Origin: Algoriphagus taiwanensis
Lineage (GTDB): Bacteria > Bacteroidota > Bacteroidia > Cytophagales > Cyclobacteriaceae
Reading direction: 5' to 3'
NCBI RefSeq assembly: GCF_036245645.1
Contig: NZ_BTPE01000007.1
Location: forward strand, 62,001 to 126,000
Length of the DNA stretch: 64,000 nt
Below are positions 43,154 through 51,476 of this stretch, piece by piece; position 1 is the first letter of the stretch, and each line of letters starts with the position of its first letter. The notes under the pieces were generated by a model that ran no database searches, was not told the origin of the DNA, and was given only the letters and a program-made list of their open reading frames with translations. Both the position numbers and the translations under genes were made by a program.

Positions 43154-43909
43154 ATGATTTTAAACTTTCTGCTTCTTTTCCTGACTGCCATGGCCTCCGG
43201 CTTGGTAGTTTTCTTTTCTCCTGTTTTCAGAGAGCGGTACTTTAAGCTGGTCTTGGTTTTTGCAGGTTCCTATCTTTTCTCAATAACAGTCCTGCACATT
43301 CTTCCCGAATTATTCTCGGAGGGGCTTTCTCATGGCAGAATGGGATTATTTATCCTGATTGGTTTTTTGTTTCAGCAGGTATTGGAGTTTTGGTCTTCGG
43401 GAGTAGAGCATGGACACATCCACAAGCATACCTCTGAGACCTCCAGAGGAGTCTTTACGCTCATGGTAGGCTTGTTTATCCATGCATTCTTAGAAGGCAC
43501 CTTACTCTCTCACGGAGCAGTGATGGGCATGGAAGGTCAGGAAATGGTCGGGCACAACCACAGCAATCAATCTGTACTTTTGGGAATCATCATGCACAAA
43601 GGTCCGGCTGCATTTGCCCTAGCGGCTGTTCTTTCGGCTTCCTTGAGTAAGCGATGGACAATAATCTTGCTTGCGATATTTGCGCTTGCTTCCCCATTGG
43701 GTATGTTTTTCAGCTCTTGGTTCATCAGTAACGGCCTACTTTCCAAGGAAGGAATCTCCATTTTGTATGGACTGGTGACAGGAGGGTTTTTGCACATTTC
43801 GACTACCATCTTTTTTGAAAGCAGCCCTCATCACAAATTCCAGCTCAATAAGCTTTTGGTAACCTTTCTTGCAGCCGGTCTGGCAATGGTGTCAGAATAC
43901 CTCATTTGA
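43154..43909 (+). CDS. ZIP family metal transporter
   Basis: Membrane protein of 251 residues, about eight helices. The His-containing TM4 motif HAFLEGTLL and TM5 motif HKGPAAFALA are the ZIP metal site, and a His-rich loop (HGHIHKHTS) lies between TM3 and TM4. Takes up zinc or iron. The HN-x-x-D and H-E forms of ZIP TM4/5 are replaced by HAxxE and HKGP, as seen in distant members. Its own -7 box lies upstream. Confidence 0.85.
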   Translation: MILNFLLLFLTAMASGLVVFFSPVFRERYFKLVLVFAGSYLFSITVLHILPELFSEGLSHGRMGLFILIGFLFQQVLEFWSSGVEHGHIHKHTSETSRGVFTLMVGLFIHAFLEGTLLSHGAVMGMEGQEMVGHNHSNQSVLLGIIMHKGPAAFALAAVLSASLSKRWTIILLAIFALASPLGMFFSSWFISNGLLSKEGISILYGLVTGGFLHISTTIFFESSPHHKFQLNKLLVTFLAAGLAMVSEYLI

Positions 43910-44137
43910 TCCGGTCTTTATCGTGTTTTTTCTAGAGAACCTAGAGAGGAAAGTCCTGACTTTTTCTTAAAAAAAAGATTTTACTCAAAATAAGAACCAT
44001 TGGTTATTTGCTTAGCGAATGGATAATAAATCCAAATTTTATTTTGTTTTTAAACTCAAATCTGATTTTTATAAAGAACTATGCTAAATAAATATATTTA
44101 TGCTAAATTGATATAGTAAATCAAATTCTGCATTAAG
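43910..44137. other. AT-rich intergenic spacer before the acetate locus
   Basis: No gene seen. It contains two direct copies of TATGCTAAAT (44080-44109) around AAATAAATATATTTAT, which is nearly palindromic. A weak hairpin (AAAGTC/GACTTT) with T and A runs at 43961-43990 may end the ZIP transcript. The direct copies could be an operator for the regulator gene that starts here. Confidence 0.4.
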
Positions 44138-44557
44138 ATGGAAACCCAGTGCCCCAAATGCCAAGGCAACCAAATCATCCGAAGTGGTGCCGTAAATAAC
44201 CGTCAGCGCTATAAATGCAAAGAATGCGGATATCACTTTTCGGTAAATAAAAAGGGCAAATCCATCGACGCCTACTACGTGATCAAGGCCTTGCAACTTC
44301 ATCTGGAAGGTGTTTCATTGAGAGAAATAGAGAGAATCCTAGGAATCAGCCATGTCTCGGTCCACAATTGGATCAAACAGTATGGAATCAAAAGCCCGGA
44401 GAACTACAACTACCGCCCCAGCTACCAAGTCTATTCCCATGAAGAATTGATCAAATATTTGAGCTCCAAAGATCAAATAAAGGGCATGGGCATGATGATC
44501 ACCGAGTTGGGTGACAAGTACATGGTCATCCGCTGGGAGAGATTTAAAAAATTCTAA
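44138..44557 (+). CDS. Transposase-derived zinc-ribbon/HTH protein, likely regulator
   Basis: 139 residues. An InsA-like zinc ribbon lies at residues 5-30 (CPKCQGNQIIRSGAVNN and CKECGYHF) and an HTH at about 57-85 (HLEGVSLREIERILGISHVSVHNWIKQYG) as in IS1-type transposase N-termini. The DDE catalytic domain is absent, and there are no inverted ends or target duplications. The C-terminal 40 residues (IKGMGMMITELGDKYMVIRWERFKKF) are unfamiliar and may be a regulatory domain. Its place ahead of porin, symporter, kinase and acs genes suggests a domesticated DNA-binding regulator. Confidence 0.75.
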   Translation: METQCPKCQGNQIIRSGAVNNRQRYKCKECGYHFSVNKKGKSIDAYYVIKALQLHLEGVSLREIERILGISHVSVHNWIKQYGIKSPENYNYRPSYQVYSHEELIKYLSSKDQIKGMGMMITELGDKYMVIRWERFKKF

Positions 44558-44690
44558 ACCAAATTAAATTTGGATTACTATATTTTTTTAACAAAAATAT
44601 AGCTCAATTTTTCCATTGATAATCAGACTTTTCATATTAGCTCCTGTTGTTCGGGCCCGACTTCCTAGTCAAGAACAATAACCCAAAACT

Positions 44691-46112
44691 ATGAAACCCA
44701 AAATAATCGCAGGAATTCTCCTTTTCCTATGGGGAATCTCTGGTCATCTGTACGCTCAAAGGGATAAGTCTCAGGATCCGCCCATTGATCATTCGTACAA
44801 ACCACTGACTCTCAAGATGAATGAGGATGGGTCCAAATACGTCCGATTCATCATTTGGAATCAGATCTGGGCACATGCTACCCAGCCCAACCCGGGCACT
44901 TTGGATATTCAGGGCAATCCCTCCGGAACCATCACAGATATCGGCATTCGCAGAGCGAGGGTTTTGGCAGTAGCTCAGGTATCACCCCGCTTTCTAATCC
45001 TTACCCATTTCGGAATCAACAATCAAACCTTTGCCAATGGTGGGGTTCCAGCCGGAGGAGCCACAGGAAATGGGGGCACCTTCCCCGTTGCTGTGAATCC
45101 GGATACGGGAACAGGCAGCATCGCGCTCAGCTCCTCAAAGAAGCCTCAGATGTTCATGCATGATGTCTGGACTGAATACAAAATTTCAGATTGGCTCTAC
45201 GCCGGCGCCGGACTTCATTACTGGAATGGGATTTCCAGGTTTTCTTCTCACTCCACTCTCAATTTTATGGCTGTGGACGCTCCGATTTTCAATTGGCCAA
45301 ACATTGAGTTGACCGATCAGTTTGCCCGCCAGTTTGGGTTTTATGCAAAAGGGAATCTGAGTAAAATCAACTATAGAGTTGCCCTGAACAAACCTTTTGC
45401 CGTCGGGGCGGGCGGTAAATATGACGAGGTAAACCAGCGCGAGGTCGCGTTTAACCTGGCTACCGACAACTGGGCTACACAGGGATACTTATCTTTTGAA
45501 TTTCTTGAGAAAGAAAGTAATAAACTCCCCTACTTCGTGGGGTCTTACCTGGGTACCAAAAAAGTCTTTAACCTTGGCGCAGGATGGTATTTTCATCCAG
45601 AGTCTACTTCCTCAAAGGACGCTTCAGGGCAAGTAAAAATGCACGATACCCGATTGTATGGTTTGGACGCATTTCTGGACATGCCGCTTTCACCCAACGG
45701 GCTAGCTCTCACCTCCTATGCGGTCTGGTATTCCTATGATTTTGGGCCAAATTATCTCAGAAACATCGGAATCATGAATGTGGGATTTGGAGCAGGGACA
45801 ACCCAAAATGGACCTGGAAATGCTCAGCCCACCATCGGTACCGGATCGATTTTTTACACCCTCCACGGACTCCTTTTGCCCAGCAATCTCCTGAAAGACA
45901 AAGGCAGACTTCAGCCCTTTGTGGCCCTCACATACAAAGACTTTGAATTTCACCAGGATTCCAGCCTGCAGTATGATTTGGGGATGAACTACTACATCAA
46001 CGGACATCAGGCAAAAATCACCTTTCAATACAGCCAACGGCCTCTATTCGAGAATTTCATGAAGACGGGCTCGGCTGGAGAATTTATCCTTCAAACGCAA
46101 ATATTTCTCTAA
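44691..46112 (+). CDS. Outer-membrane porin
   Basis: 473 residues with a signal peptide (MKPKIIAGILLFLWGISGHLYA). The mature protein is rich in alternating-hydrophobicity strands, has a central glycine-rich loop, and ends in an aromatic C-terminal strand (GEFILQTQIFL). It lies directly upstream of the acetate symporter pair and probably admits small carboxylates. The exact porin family is not identified. Confidence 0.75.
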   Translation: MKPKIIAGILLFLWGISGHLYAQRDKSQDPPIDHSYKPLTLKMNEDGSKYVRFIIWNQIWAHATQPNPGTLDIQGNPSGTITDIGIRRARVLAVAQVSPRFLILTHFGINNQTFANGGVPAGGATGNGGTFPVAVNPDTGTGSIALSSSKKPQMFMHDVWTEYKISDWLYAGAGLHYWNGISRFSSHSTLNFMAVDAPIFNWPNIELTDQFARQFGFYAKGNLSKINYRVALNKPFAVGAGGKYDEVNQREVAFNLATDNWATQGYLSFEFLEKESNKLPYFVGSYLGTKKVFNLGAGWYFHPESTSSKDASGQVKMHDTRLYGLDAFLDMPLSPNGLALTSYAVWYSYDFGPNYLRNIGIMNVGFGAGTTQNGPGNAQPTIGTGSIFYTLHGLLLPSNLLKDKGRLQPFVALTYKDFEFHQDSSLQYDLGMNYYINGHQAKITFQYSQRPLFENFMKTGSAGEFILQTQIFL

Positions 46113-46125
46113 ACCCAAAACCACC

Positions 46126-46389
46126 ATGTCAAATCAATCGCAAAAAATGAAAGCCTATTGGAAAAAGAATCTTCAGACTCTGACGATTCTCCTTCTGATC
46201 TGGTTTTTGGTCTCCTTTGGATTCGGTGTCTTACTCGTAGACCCGCTCAACACCATCTATCTGGGTGGGTACAAACTCGGATTCTGGTTTGCCCAGCAAG
46301 GCTCCATCTATGTTTTTGTCATCCTGATCTTCGTCTATGTATGGCGGATGAACAAGCTGGACAAAGAATTTGATGTAAACGAAGATTAA
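46126..46389 (+). CDS. DUF4212 small membrane subunit of the SSS symporter
   Basis: 87 residues of the sodium/substrate symporter small-subunit type: MKAYWKKNLQTLTILLLIWFLVSFGFGVLLVDPLNTIY, then two helices, ending in a charged tail. Always found with the following SSS protein. 24 bases before it. Confidence 0.92.
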   Translation: MSNQSQKMKAYWKKNLQTLTILLLIWFLVSFGFGVLLVDPLNTIYLGGYKLGFWFAQQGSIYVFVILIFVYVWRMNKLDKEFDVNED

Positions 46390-46413
46390 TCCCACCACTA
46401 AAAAATCAAAGAA

Positions 46414-48099
46414 ATGGACATTTTAACCTGGACTTATATACTTGTCGGAGCCACATTCGCACTCTACATCGGGATAGCTATTTGGACTCGGGCAGGCTCT
46501 ACCAAAGAATTCTACGTAGCCGGAGGAGGCGTCTCTCCTCTTGCCAATGGGATGGCTACTGCTGCAGACTGGATGTCAGCAGCCTCATTTATCTCCATGG
46601 CGGGGATTATTTCCTTTGCCGGATATGACGGCTCGGTCTATCTGATGGGATGGACCGGTGGATATGTTTTGCTGGCTCTTCTTTTGGCGCCTTACCTGAG
46701 AAAATTCGGGAAATTTACCGTTCCGGATTTTGTGGGAGACCGCTACTATTCGAAGACCGCCAAAATTGTGGCCGTAGTCTGTGCTTTATTCATCTCCTTC
46801 ACTTACGTGGCTGGTCAAATGCGGGGCGTCGGTATCGTATTCTCCAGATACCTCGAGGTACCCATCGAGTGGGGAGTAGTAATTGGGATGTGTATTGTGT
46901 TTTTCTATGCTGTACTGGGAGGAATGAAAGGCATCACCTACACTCAGGTAGCCCAGTATTGTGTGTTGATTTTTGCTTACATGGTTCCTGCAATCTTTAT
47001 TTCCATGCAGCTGACAGGCACACCGATTCCTCAATTGGGATTGGGAGGATCCTTGGCTGATGGTACGCCCCTTCTGGAAAAACTGGATGGAGTACTGACC
47101 GAGCTGGGCTTTGCGGAATATACATCAGGAAGAAAAGGCATGACGGATATCTTCATGATCACCTTGGCCCTGATGGTGGGTACTGCAGGTCTTCCCCACG
47201 TCATCGTTCGGTTTTTTACCGTGCCAAAAGTAAAAGATGCTCGACTTTCGGCTGGATATGCTTTGGTCTTCATCGCTATCCTATACACCACCGCTCCTGC
47301 TGTGGCGGCATTTGGTATTTATAATGCGATCAATTCCACCTCTGAGAAAAATATCAGTGAGCTTCCTACCTGGATTTCCACCTGGCAAAAGACTGATCTT
47401 ATCCAAGTAGAAGACAAAAACGGAGATGGAAAAGTACAATATGTAGCGGACGCTGCATCCAATGAACTGACCATTGACCGAGACATTATGGTGTTGGCAA
47501 GTCCTGAGATCGCCCAATTACCCAACTGGGTAGTAGGCTTGGTAGCAGCCGGAGCCATGGCAGCTGCGCTCTCCACTGCTGCGGGGCTACTCCTGGTCAT
47601 CTCCACTTCCGTCTCCAGAGACTTGTTCAAGACCTTCAAGCCGGAAATTTCAGAGAAAAAAGAATTGAGAATTGCGAGGATTGCGGCTGCAGGTGCTGTG
47701 ATTCTGGCAGGTTACTTTGGTGTCAATCCTCCCGGCTTTGTAGCACAGGTGGTGGCATTTGCCTTCGGATTGGCAGCCGCTTCTTTCTTTCCTGTGATCA
47801 TTATGGGAATCTTCTCCAGTAGGATCAATAAGGAAGGTGCTATCTCCGGGATGATCGTTGGGCTGGTATTTACCTTGGCCTATATTATTTTCTTCAAGTT
47901 TATCAGTCCGGAAATCAATAATGCCGAGCATTGGTGGTTTGGAATTTCACCTGAGGGAATAGGCTCAGTAGGAATGATTCTGAATCTGGTCGTTTGCATT
48001 GTGGTATCGCAGTTTACCCCTGCGCCTCCTCAATCTGTGCAAGACATGGTACAGGAGATCCGAATCCCAAGAGGTGCCGGAGCCGCTCACGACCATTAA
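46414..48099 (+). CDS. Sodium:solute symporter, acetate type (VC_2705 subfamily)
   Basis: Inner-membrane SSS transporter of 561 residues, about 13 helices. The FYVAGGGVSPLANGMATAADWMSAASFISMAG stretch and the later GLPHVIVRFFTVPKVK and AALSTAAGLLLVISTSVSRDL motifs are those of the ActP-like branch. Given the linked acs gene it should import acetate or a short carboxylate with Na+. A strong hairpin follows at 48105-48138. Confidence 0.92.
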   Translation: MDILTWTYILVGATFALYIGIAIWTRAGSTKEFYVAGGGVSPLANGMATAADWMSAASFISMAGIISFAGYDGSVYLMGWTGGYVLLALLLAPYLRKFGKFTVPDFVGDRYYSKTAKIVAVVCALFISFTYVAGQMRGVGIVFSRYLEVPIEWGVVIGMCIVFFYAVLGGMKGITYTQVAQYCVLIFAYMVPAIFISMQLTGTPIPQLGLGGSLADGTPLLEKLDGVLTELGFAEYTSGRKGMTDIFMITLALMVGTAGLPHVIVRFFTVPKVKDARLSAGYALVFIAILYTTAPAVAAFGIYNAINSTSEKNISELPTWISTWQKTDLIQVEDKNGDGKVQYVADAASNELTIDRDIMVLASPEIAQLPNWVVGLVAAGAMAAALSTAAGLLLVISTSVSRDLFKTFKPEISEKKELRIARIAAAGAVILAGYFGVNPPGFVAQVVAFAFGLAAASFFPVIIMGIFSSRINKEGAISGMIVGLVFTLAYIIFFKFISPEINNAEHWWFGISPEGIGSVGMILNLVVCIVVSQFTPAPPQSVQDMVQEIRIPRGAGAAHDH

Positions 48100-48104
48100 G
48101 GAGC

Positions 48105-48138
48105 AAAAGGAGCGGAATTGACTTCTTCCGCTCCTTTT
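48105..48138 (+). terminator. Hairpin terminator or attenuator after the symporter
   Basis: AAAAGGAGCGGAA pairs with TTCCGCTCCTTTT (48105-48117 with 48126-48138) around an 8-base loop. The T run that should follow is short, so readthrough into the next genes is possible. Confidence 0.75.
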
Positions 48139-48183
48139 CTTACCCATCTAAAAACTATAAATTGGGTTCTACCTCAGCCAAAG

Positions 48184-48384
48184 ATGAAAAAGCAAGCTTT
48201 GATTTTTGTGTTTCTTTTGGGTTTTGCCCTCTTGAACTACCCCATTCTCCTTCTCTACAATATCCCGGTGAGCATTGGGGGTATTCCGGCATCCTTCTTT
48301 TTCATTTTCCTTTGGCTTTTGATCTTGACGGGCTTGACATTTATAGCTGTGAAAAAATTCAACAAATCCTCCGATGCTGAGTAG
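48184..48384 (+). CDS. Small two-helix membrane protein (DUF3311-like)
   Basis: 66 residues, two helices with the pattern PILLLYNIPVSIGGIPASFFFIFLWLLIL, which resembles the DUF3311 small partners of SSS permeases. It overlaps the following kinase gene by 11 bases, and the ATG at 48184 lies after the hairpin. It may be a partner of the SSS part of that kinase. The family call is moderate. Confidence 0.6.
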   Translation: MKKQALIFVFLLGFALLNYPILLLYNIPVSIGGIPASFFFIFLWLLILTGLTFIAVKKFNKSSDAE

Positions 48385-51103
48385 GGATTGGATCATAGCG
48401 GCCACTTTTTGCTATTTGGGATTGCTGATCGCCTTGGCTTGGTATACCGAAAGAGAAGCCGCCAAGGGAAAATCCCGAAGTGCACATCCTTGGGTCTATG
48501 CCCTATCTCTTGCGGTCTATTGTACCGCTTGGACCTACTTCGGGTCAGTGGGCCGAGCTTCTACCAACGGCCTGGAATTCCTTACTATATATATTGGCCC
48601 TTGTCTGATTGCACCTCTCTGGTGGATAGTCCTTCGGAAAACCATCCGAATTTCCAAAGCGCTCAAAATCACCTCCATTGCCGATTTTATCTCTTCCCGA
48701 TATGGCAAATCTGCTCACTTGGGAATTTTGGTCAGCATCTTCTGCATCCTCGGAATTTTACCCTATATCTCTATTCAGATCAAGGGAATTGAAAACTCAT
48801 TGGAGGTATTGAACCTCACTGAATTTTCCCAAAGCGGGACTGATTTTTGGAATGACACTGCCTTTTATGTAGCGCTTGGCTTGGCAGGGTTTACCATTTT
48901 CTTTGGAACCAGAAATCTTGATGCCACCCTCAGGCATGAAGGGCTGGTCATGGCCGTCACCTTTGAATCCGTTTTCAAACTATTGGCCTTTCTTGCCATA
49001 GGGATTTTTATCACCTTCTTCCTTTTTGACGGATTTGGTGATCTTTTCACCCAGGCAAGTGCTGCGGGACTAGACCGCCTTTTTGTATTGAATGGAGATG
49101 CAGTATCCGATTGGTTTTGGTTGGGACTACTATCCATGATAGCTGTGATGTTTTTGCCCAGGCAATTTCACATGGCAGTGATAGAAAACACCTCCGAGAA
49201 GCACATCGATACCGCAATGTGGCTTTTCCCTCTTTATCTGATTTTGATTAATGTCTTTGTGCTGCCCATTGCATTAGCCGGGCTACTTCTTTTTCCATCC
49301 GGGACAGTAAATCCTGACACTTTCCTATTGGCTATTCCCATGTCGAAAAATGCCCATGGCTTGGCTTTATTGGGATATTTGGGAGGATTTGCAGCAGCGA
49401 CCTCCATGATCATTGTCTCCACGATCTCACTCAGTACCATGCTGAGCAACAATCTGATTATGCCTATTCTGGTTTCCAATCGAAGGCTACAAGATCAACT
49501 TCGCACACAACTGCCTCAGATTTTGGTGTGGACAAGAAGGAGCATCATTCTGGGGATTATTCTGTTGGCCTATTTCTATTTCAGGAAACTTGGAAACAAC
49601 GCGACACTGGTTTCTACTGGCCTCATTTCATTTGTAGCCGTCGCACAGCTTGCTCCATCCCTGCTGGGTGGAATTTATTGGAAAAGCGGTTCAAAGCTAG
49701 GTGCCATTTTGGGCCTATGGACCGGAATTTTGCTTTGGTTTTTTACCCTGATCCTACCAATTCTGGTTCAGAATGGATATTGGAATCCTTCTGTTTTGTC
49801 CGAGGGATTGTTTGGAATCTCATGGCTGAAACCTACCTCACTTTTTGGAATGCAGGGGATGAGTTCGATCACCCATTCTTTCTTTTTCAGTGTCTTTTTT
49901 AATACGCTGATTTATGCAGGAGTATCCCTGCTTGCCAATCGGACCTCAAGAGAACATAATCAGGCCTTGATTTTTGTGGATATATTCAAATTGGGAGATA
50001 ATCCAGACCGATCCACCATCTGGAGAGGACAAGCCACTCAGGAAGCTTTGCAAAACCTATTGGAAACCTTTCTGGGAAAGAAGAAGGCCCAAAAAGCCAT
50101 GGAAAAATTCTTTCAATCCAAAGGAATCCCCGCCAACGAAAGACGTTGGGCAGATCCCGAATTGGTCAACTATTCCCAACGCCTTCTTTCCGGTCACATC
50201 GGTTCTGCTTCGGCCCGAATCATGATCGAATCTATCGTGAATGAAGAGGAAATCAGTATGGATGAGGTCATGGGCATCGTCAGGGAAACTCAGGAACTGA
50301 AAAACCTCAATCTGGAACTAAAGGCCAAATCCAAAGCCCTCCAAAAAGCTACCGAAAACCTACAGGAGGCCAATGAAGCCTTAAAAATATCCGATATGCT
50401 TAAAGATGAATTTATCTCTACAGTCACTCATGAGATGAAAACTCCGATCACCTCCATTCGGGCTTTTTCAGAAATCCTTCAGGATGAAAGCATCCGGGAG
50501 GAGGATAAAAAGAGGTTTTTGCAGATCATCATTGACGAAACAGATCGGATGACCCGACTGATCGATCAGGTTTTGGATTTGGAAAGATTCGATTCAGGCC
50601 GCCAAAAGCTCAATTTCGAGCGCGTATTTCTTTCCGAAATTTTGGAAAGCTCCCTATCCAGTATGGCTCAGGTCTTTTCTGAAAAAAACATCCGTCTTAT
50701 TCCCAGTCTAAAACTTCCCGAGTCCCCTCTCTTTTTGGATGAGGATCGTATCAAGCAAGTCATTCTCAACCTTCTGTCCAATGCGGCAAAGTTTGCCAAG
50801 TCTGAAGTCAGGCTATCCGCTTATGAATCCGAGGACCAGGTAATTGTGGAAGTGGTGGACGATGGTCCCGGAATACCCGAAGAGGATCAGCCTTTTGTTT
50901 TCGATAAGTTTTTCCAAGCCAAAAATCAAACTTCCAAAAAGCCCATAGGCTCAGGATTGGGATTGGCGATTTCCAGAAAAATTGCGGAATACCATGGTGG
51001 TCGGCTTGGTCTGGAAAGCAAGAAAGGAAAAACTAGATTTTGGATGGAAATCCCATTAGAAACTTCCATTAAAGTACCCCAAAACCAGCCTATTCATGAG
51101 TAA
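48374..51103 (+). CDS. SSS-domain sensor histidine kinase (CrbS/CbrA type)
   Basis: 909 residues. The first about 520 form an SLC5/SSS transporter-like module with about 13 helices. A linker region follows (about 540-640; STAC-like: NPDRSTIWRGQATQEALQNLL to NEEEISMDEVM), then a coiled coil, HisKA with phospho-acceptor H in STVTHEMKTPITSIRAFSEIL, and HATPase with NLLSNAAKFAKSEV, DDGPGIPEED and GSGLGLAI. In gammaproteobacteria the CrbS kinase of this build controls acs. Here it sits directly ahead of a response regulator and acs. Confidence 0.93.
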   Translation: MLSRDWIIAATFCYLGLLIALAWYTEREAAKGKSRSAHPWVYALSLAVYCTAWTYFGSVGRASTNGLEFLTIYIGPCLIAPLWWIVLRKTIRISKALKITSIADFISSRYGKSAHLGILVSIFCILGILPYISIQIKGIENSLEVLNLTEFSQSGTDFWNDTAFYVALGLAGFTIFFGTRNLDATLRHEGLVMAVTFESVFKLLAFLAIGIFITFFLFDGFGDLFTQASAAGLDRLFVLNGDAVSDWFWLGLLSMIAVMFLPRQFHMAVIENTSEKHIDTAMWLFPLYLILINVFVLPIALAGLLLFPSGTVNPDTFLLAIPMSKNAHGLALLGYLGGFAAATSMIIVSTISLSTMLSNNLIMPILVSNRRLQDQLRTQLPQILVWTRRSIILGIILLAYFYFRKLGNNATLVSTGLISFVAVAQLAPSLLGGIYWKSGSKLGAILGLWTGILLWFFTLILPILVQNGYWNPSVLSEGLFGISWLKPTSLFGMQGMSSITHSFFFSVFFNTLIYAGVSLLANRTSREHNQALIFVDIFKLGDNPDRSTIWRGQATQEALQNLLETFLGKKKAQKAMEKFFQSKGIPANERRWADPELVNYSQRLLSGHIGSASARIMIESIVNEEEISMDEVMGIVRETQELKNLNLELKAKSKALQKATENLQEANEALKISDMLKDEFISTVTHEMKTPITSIRAFSEILQDESIREEDKKRFLQIIIDETDRMTRLIDQVLDLERFDSGRQKLNFERVFLSEILESSLSSMAQVFSEKNIRLIPSLKLPESPLFLDEDRIKQVILNLLSNAAKFAKSEVRLSAYESEDQVIVEVVDDGPGIPEEDQPFVFDKFFQAKNQTSKKPIGSGLGLAISRKIAEYHGGRLGLESKKGKTRFWMEIPLETSIKVPQNQPIHE

Positions 51104-51452
51104 GATCCTGATCGTAGATGATGAACCCAACATCCTTTTGTCCCTGGACTTTTTGTTCAAAAAGGAAGGATATGAGGTGTATATCGGCAGAAATGGCGAA
51201 GAAGCCTTGGCTTTAGTTCAAGAGCATGAGCCCAATTTGGTGCTTTTGGATATCATGATGCCATTAGTGGATGGGTATGAGGTATGTGCCTTTATCAAAA
51301 AAGAATATCCAAAGATCAAGGTCGTTTTCCTGACTGCTAAAGGAAAGGCAAAAGACCGGGAAAAAGGCCTCAGCCTCGGAGCAGACCTATATCTCACCAA
51401 GCCTTTTTCTACCAAGGAAATTGTATCCAAAGTGAAAGAATTAGTAAACTAA
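51096..51452 (+). CDS. Single-domain response regulator
   Basis: 118 residues, receiver domain only, with D8-D9-E10, phospho-acceptor D52 (LVLLDIMMPLVDG), the conserved TAK and TKPF. There is no DNA-binding output domain. The start overlaps the kinase gene by 8 bases. In the Vibrio Crb system the regulator is a full LuxR-type protein; a receiver-only partner here must pass its signal to another protein. Confidence 0.95.
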   Translation: MSKILIVDDEPNILLSLDFLFKKEGYEVYIGRNGEEALALVQEHEPNLVLLDIMMPLVDGYEVCAFIKKEYPKIKVVFLTAKGKAKDREKGLSLGADLYLTKPFSTKEIVSKVKELVN

Positions 51453-51476
51453 CCATAAATCCAAAAAACAGTAACC

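Noticed and set aside
44138..44557. An insertion sequence (IS1-like transposase)
   Set aside because: Only the N-terminal zinc/HTH part is present; no catalytic domain, inverted ends or target duplication are seen.
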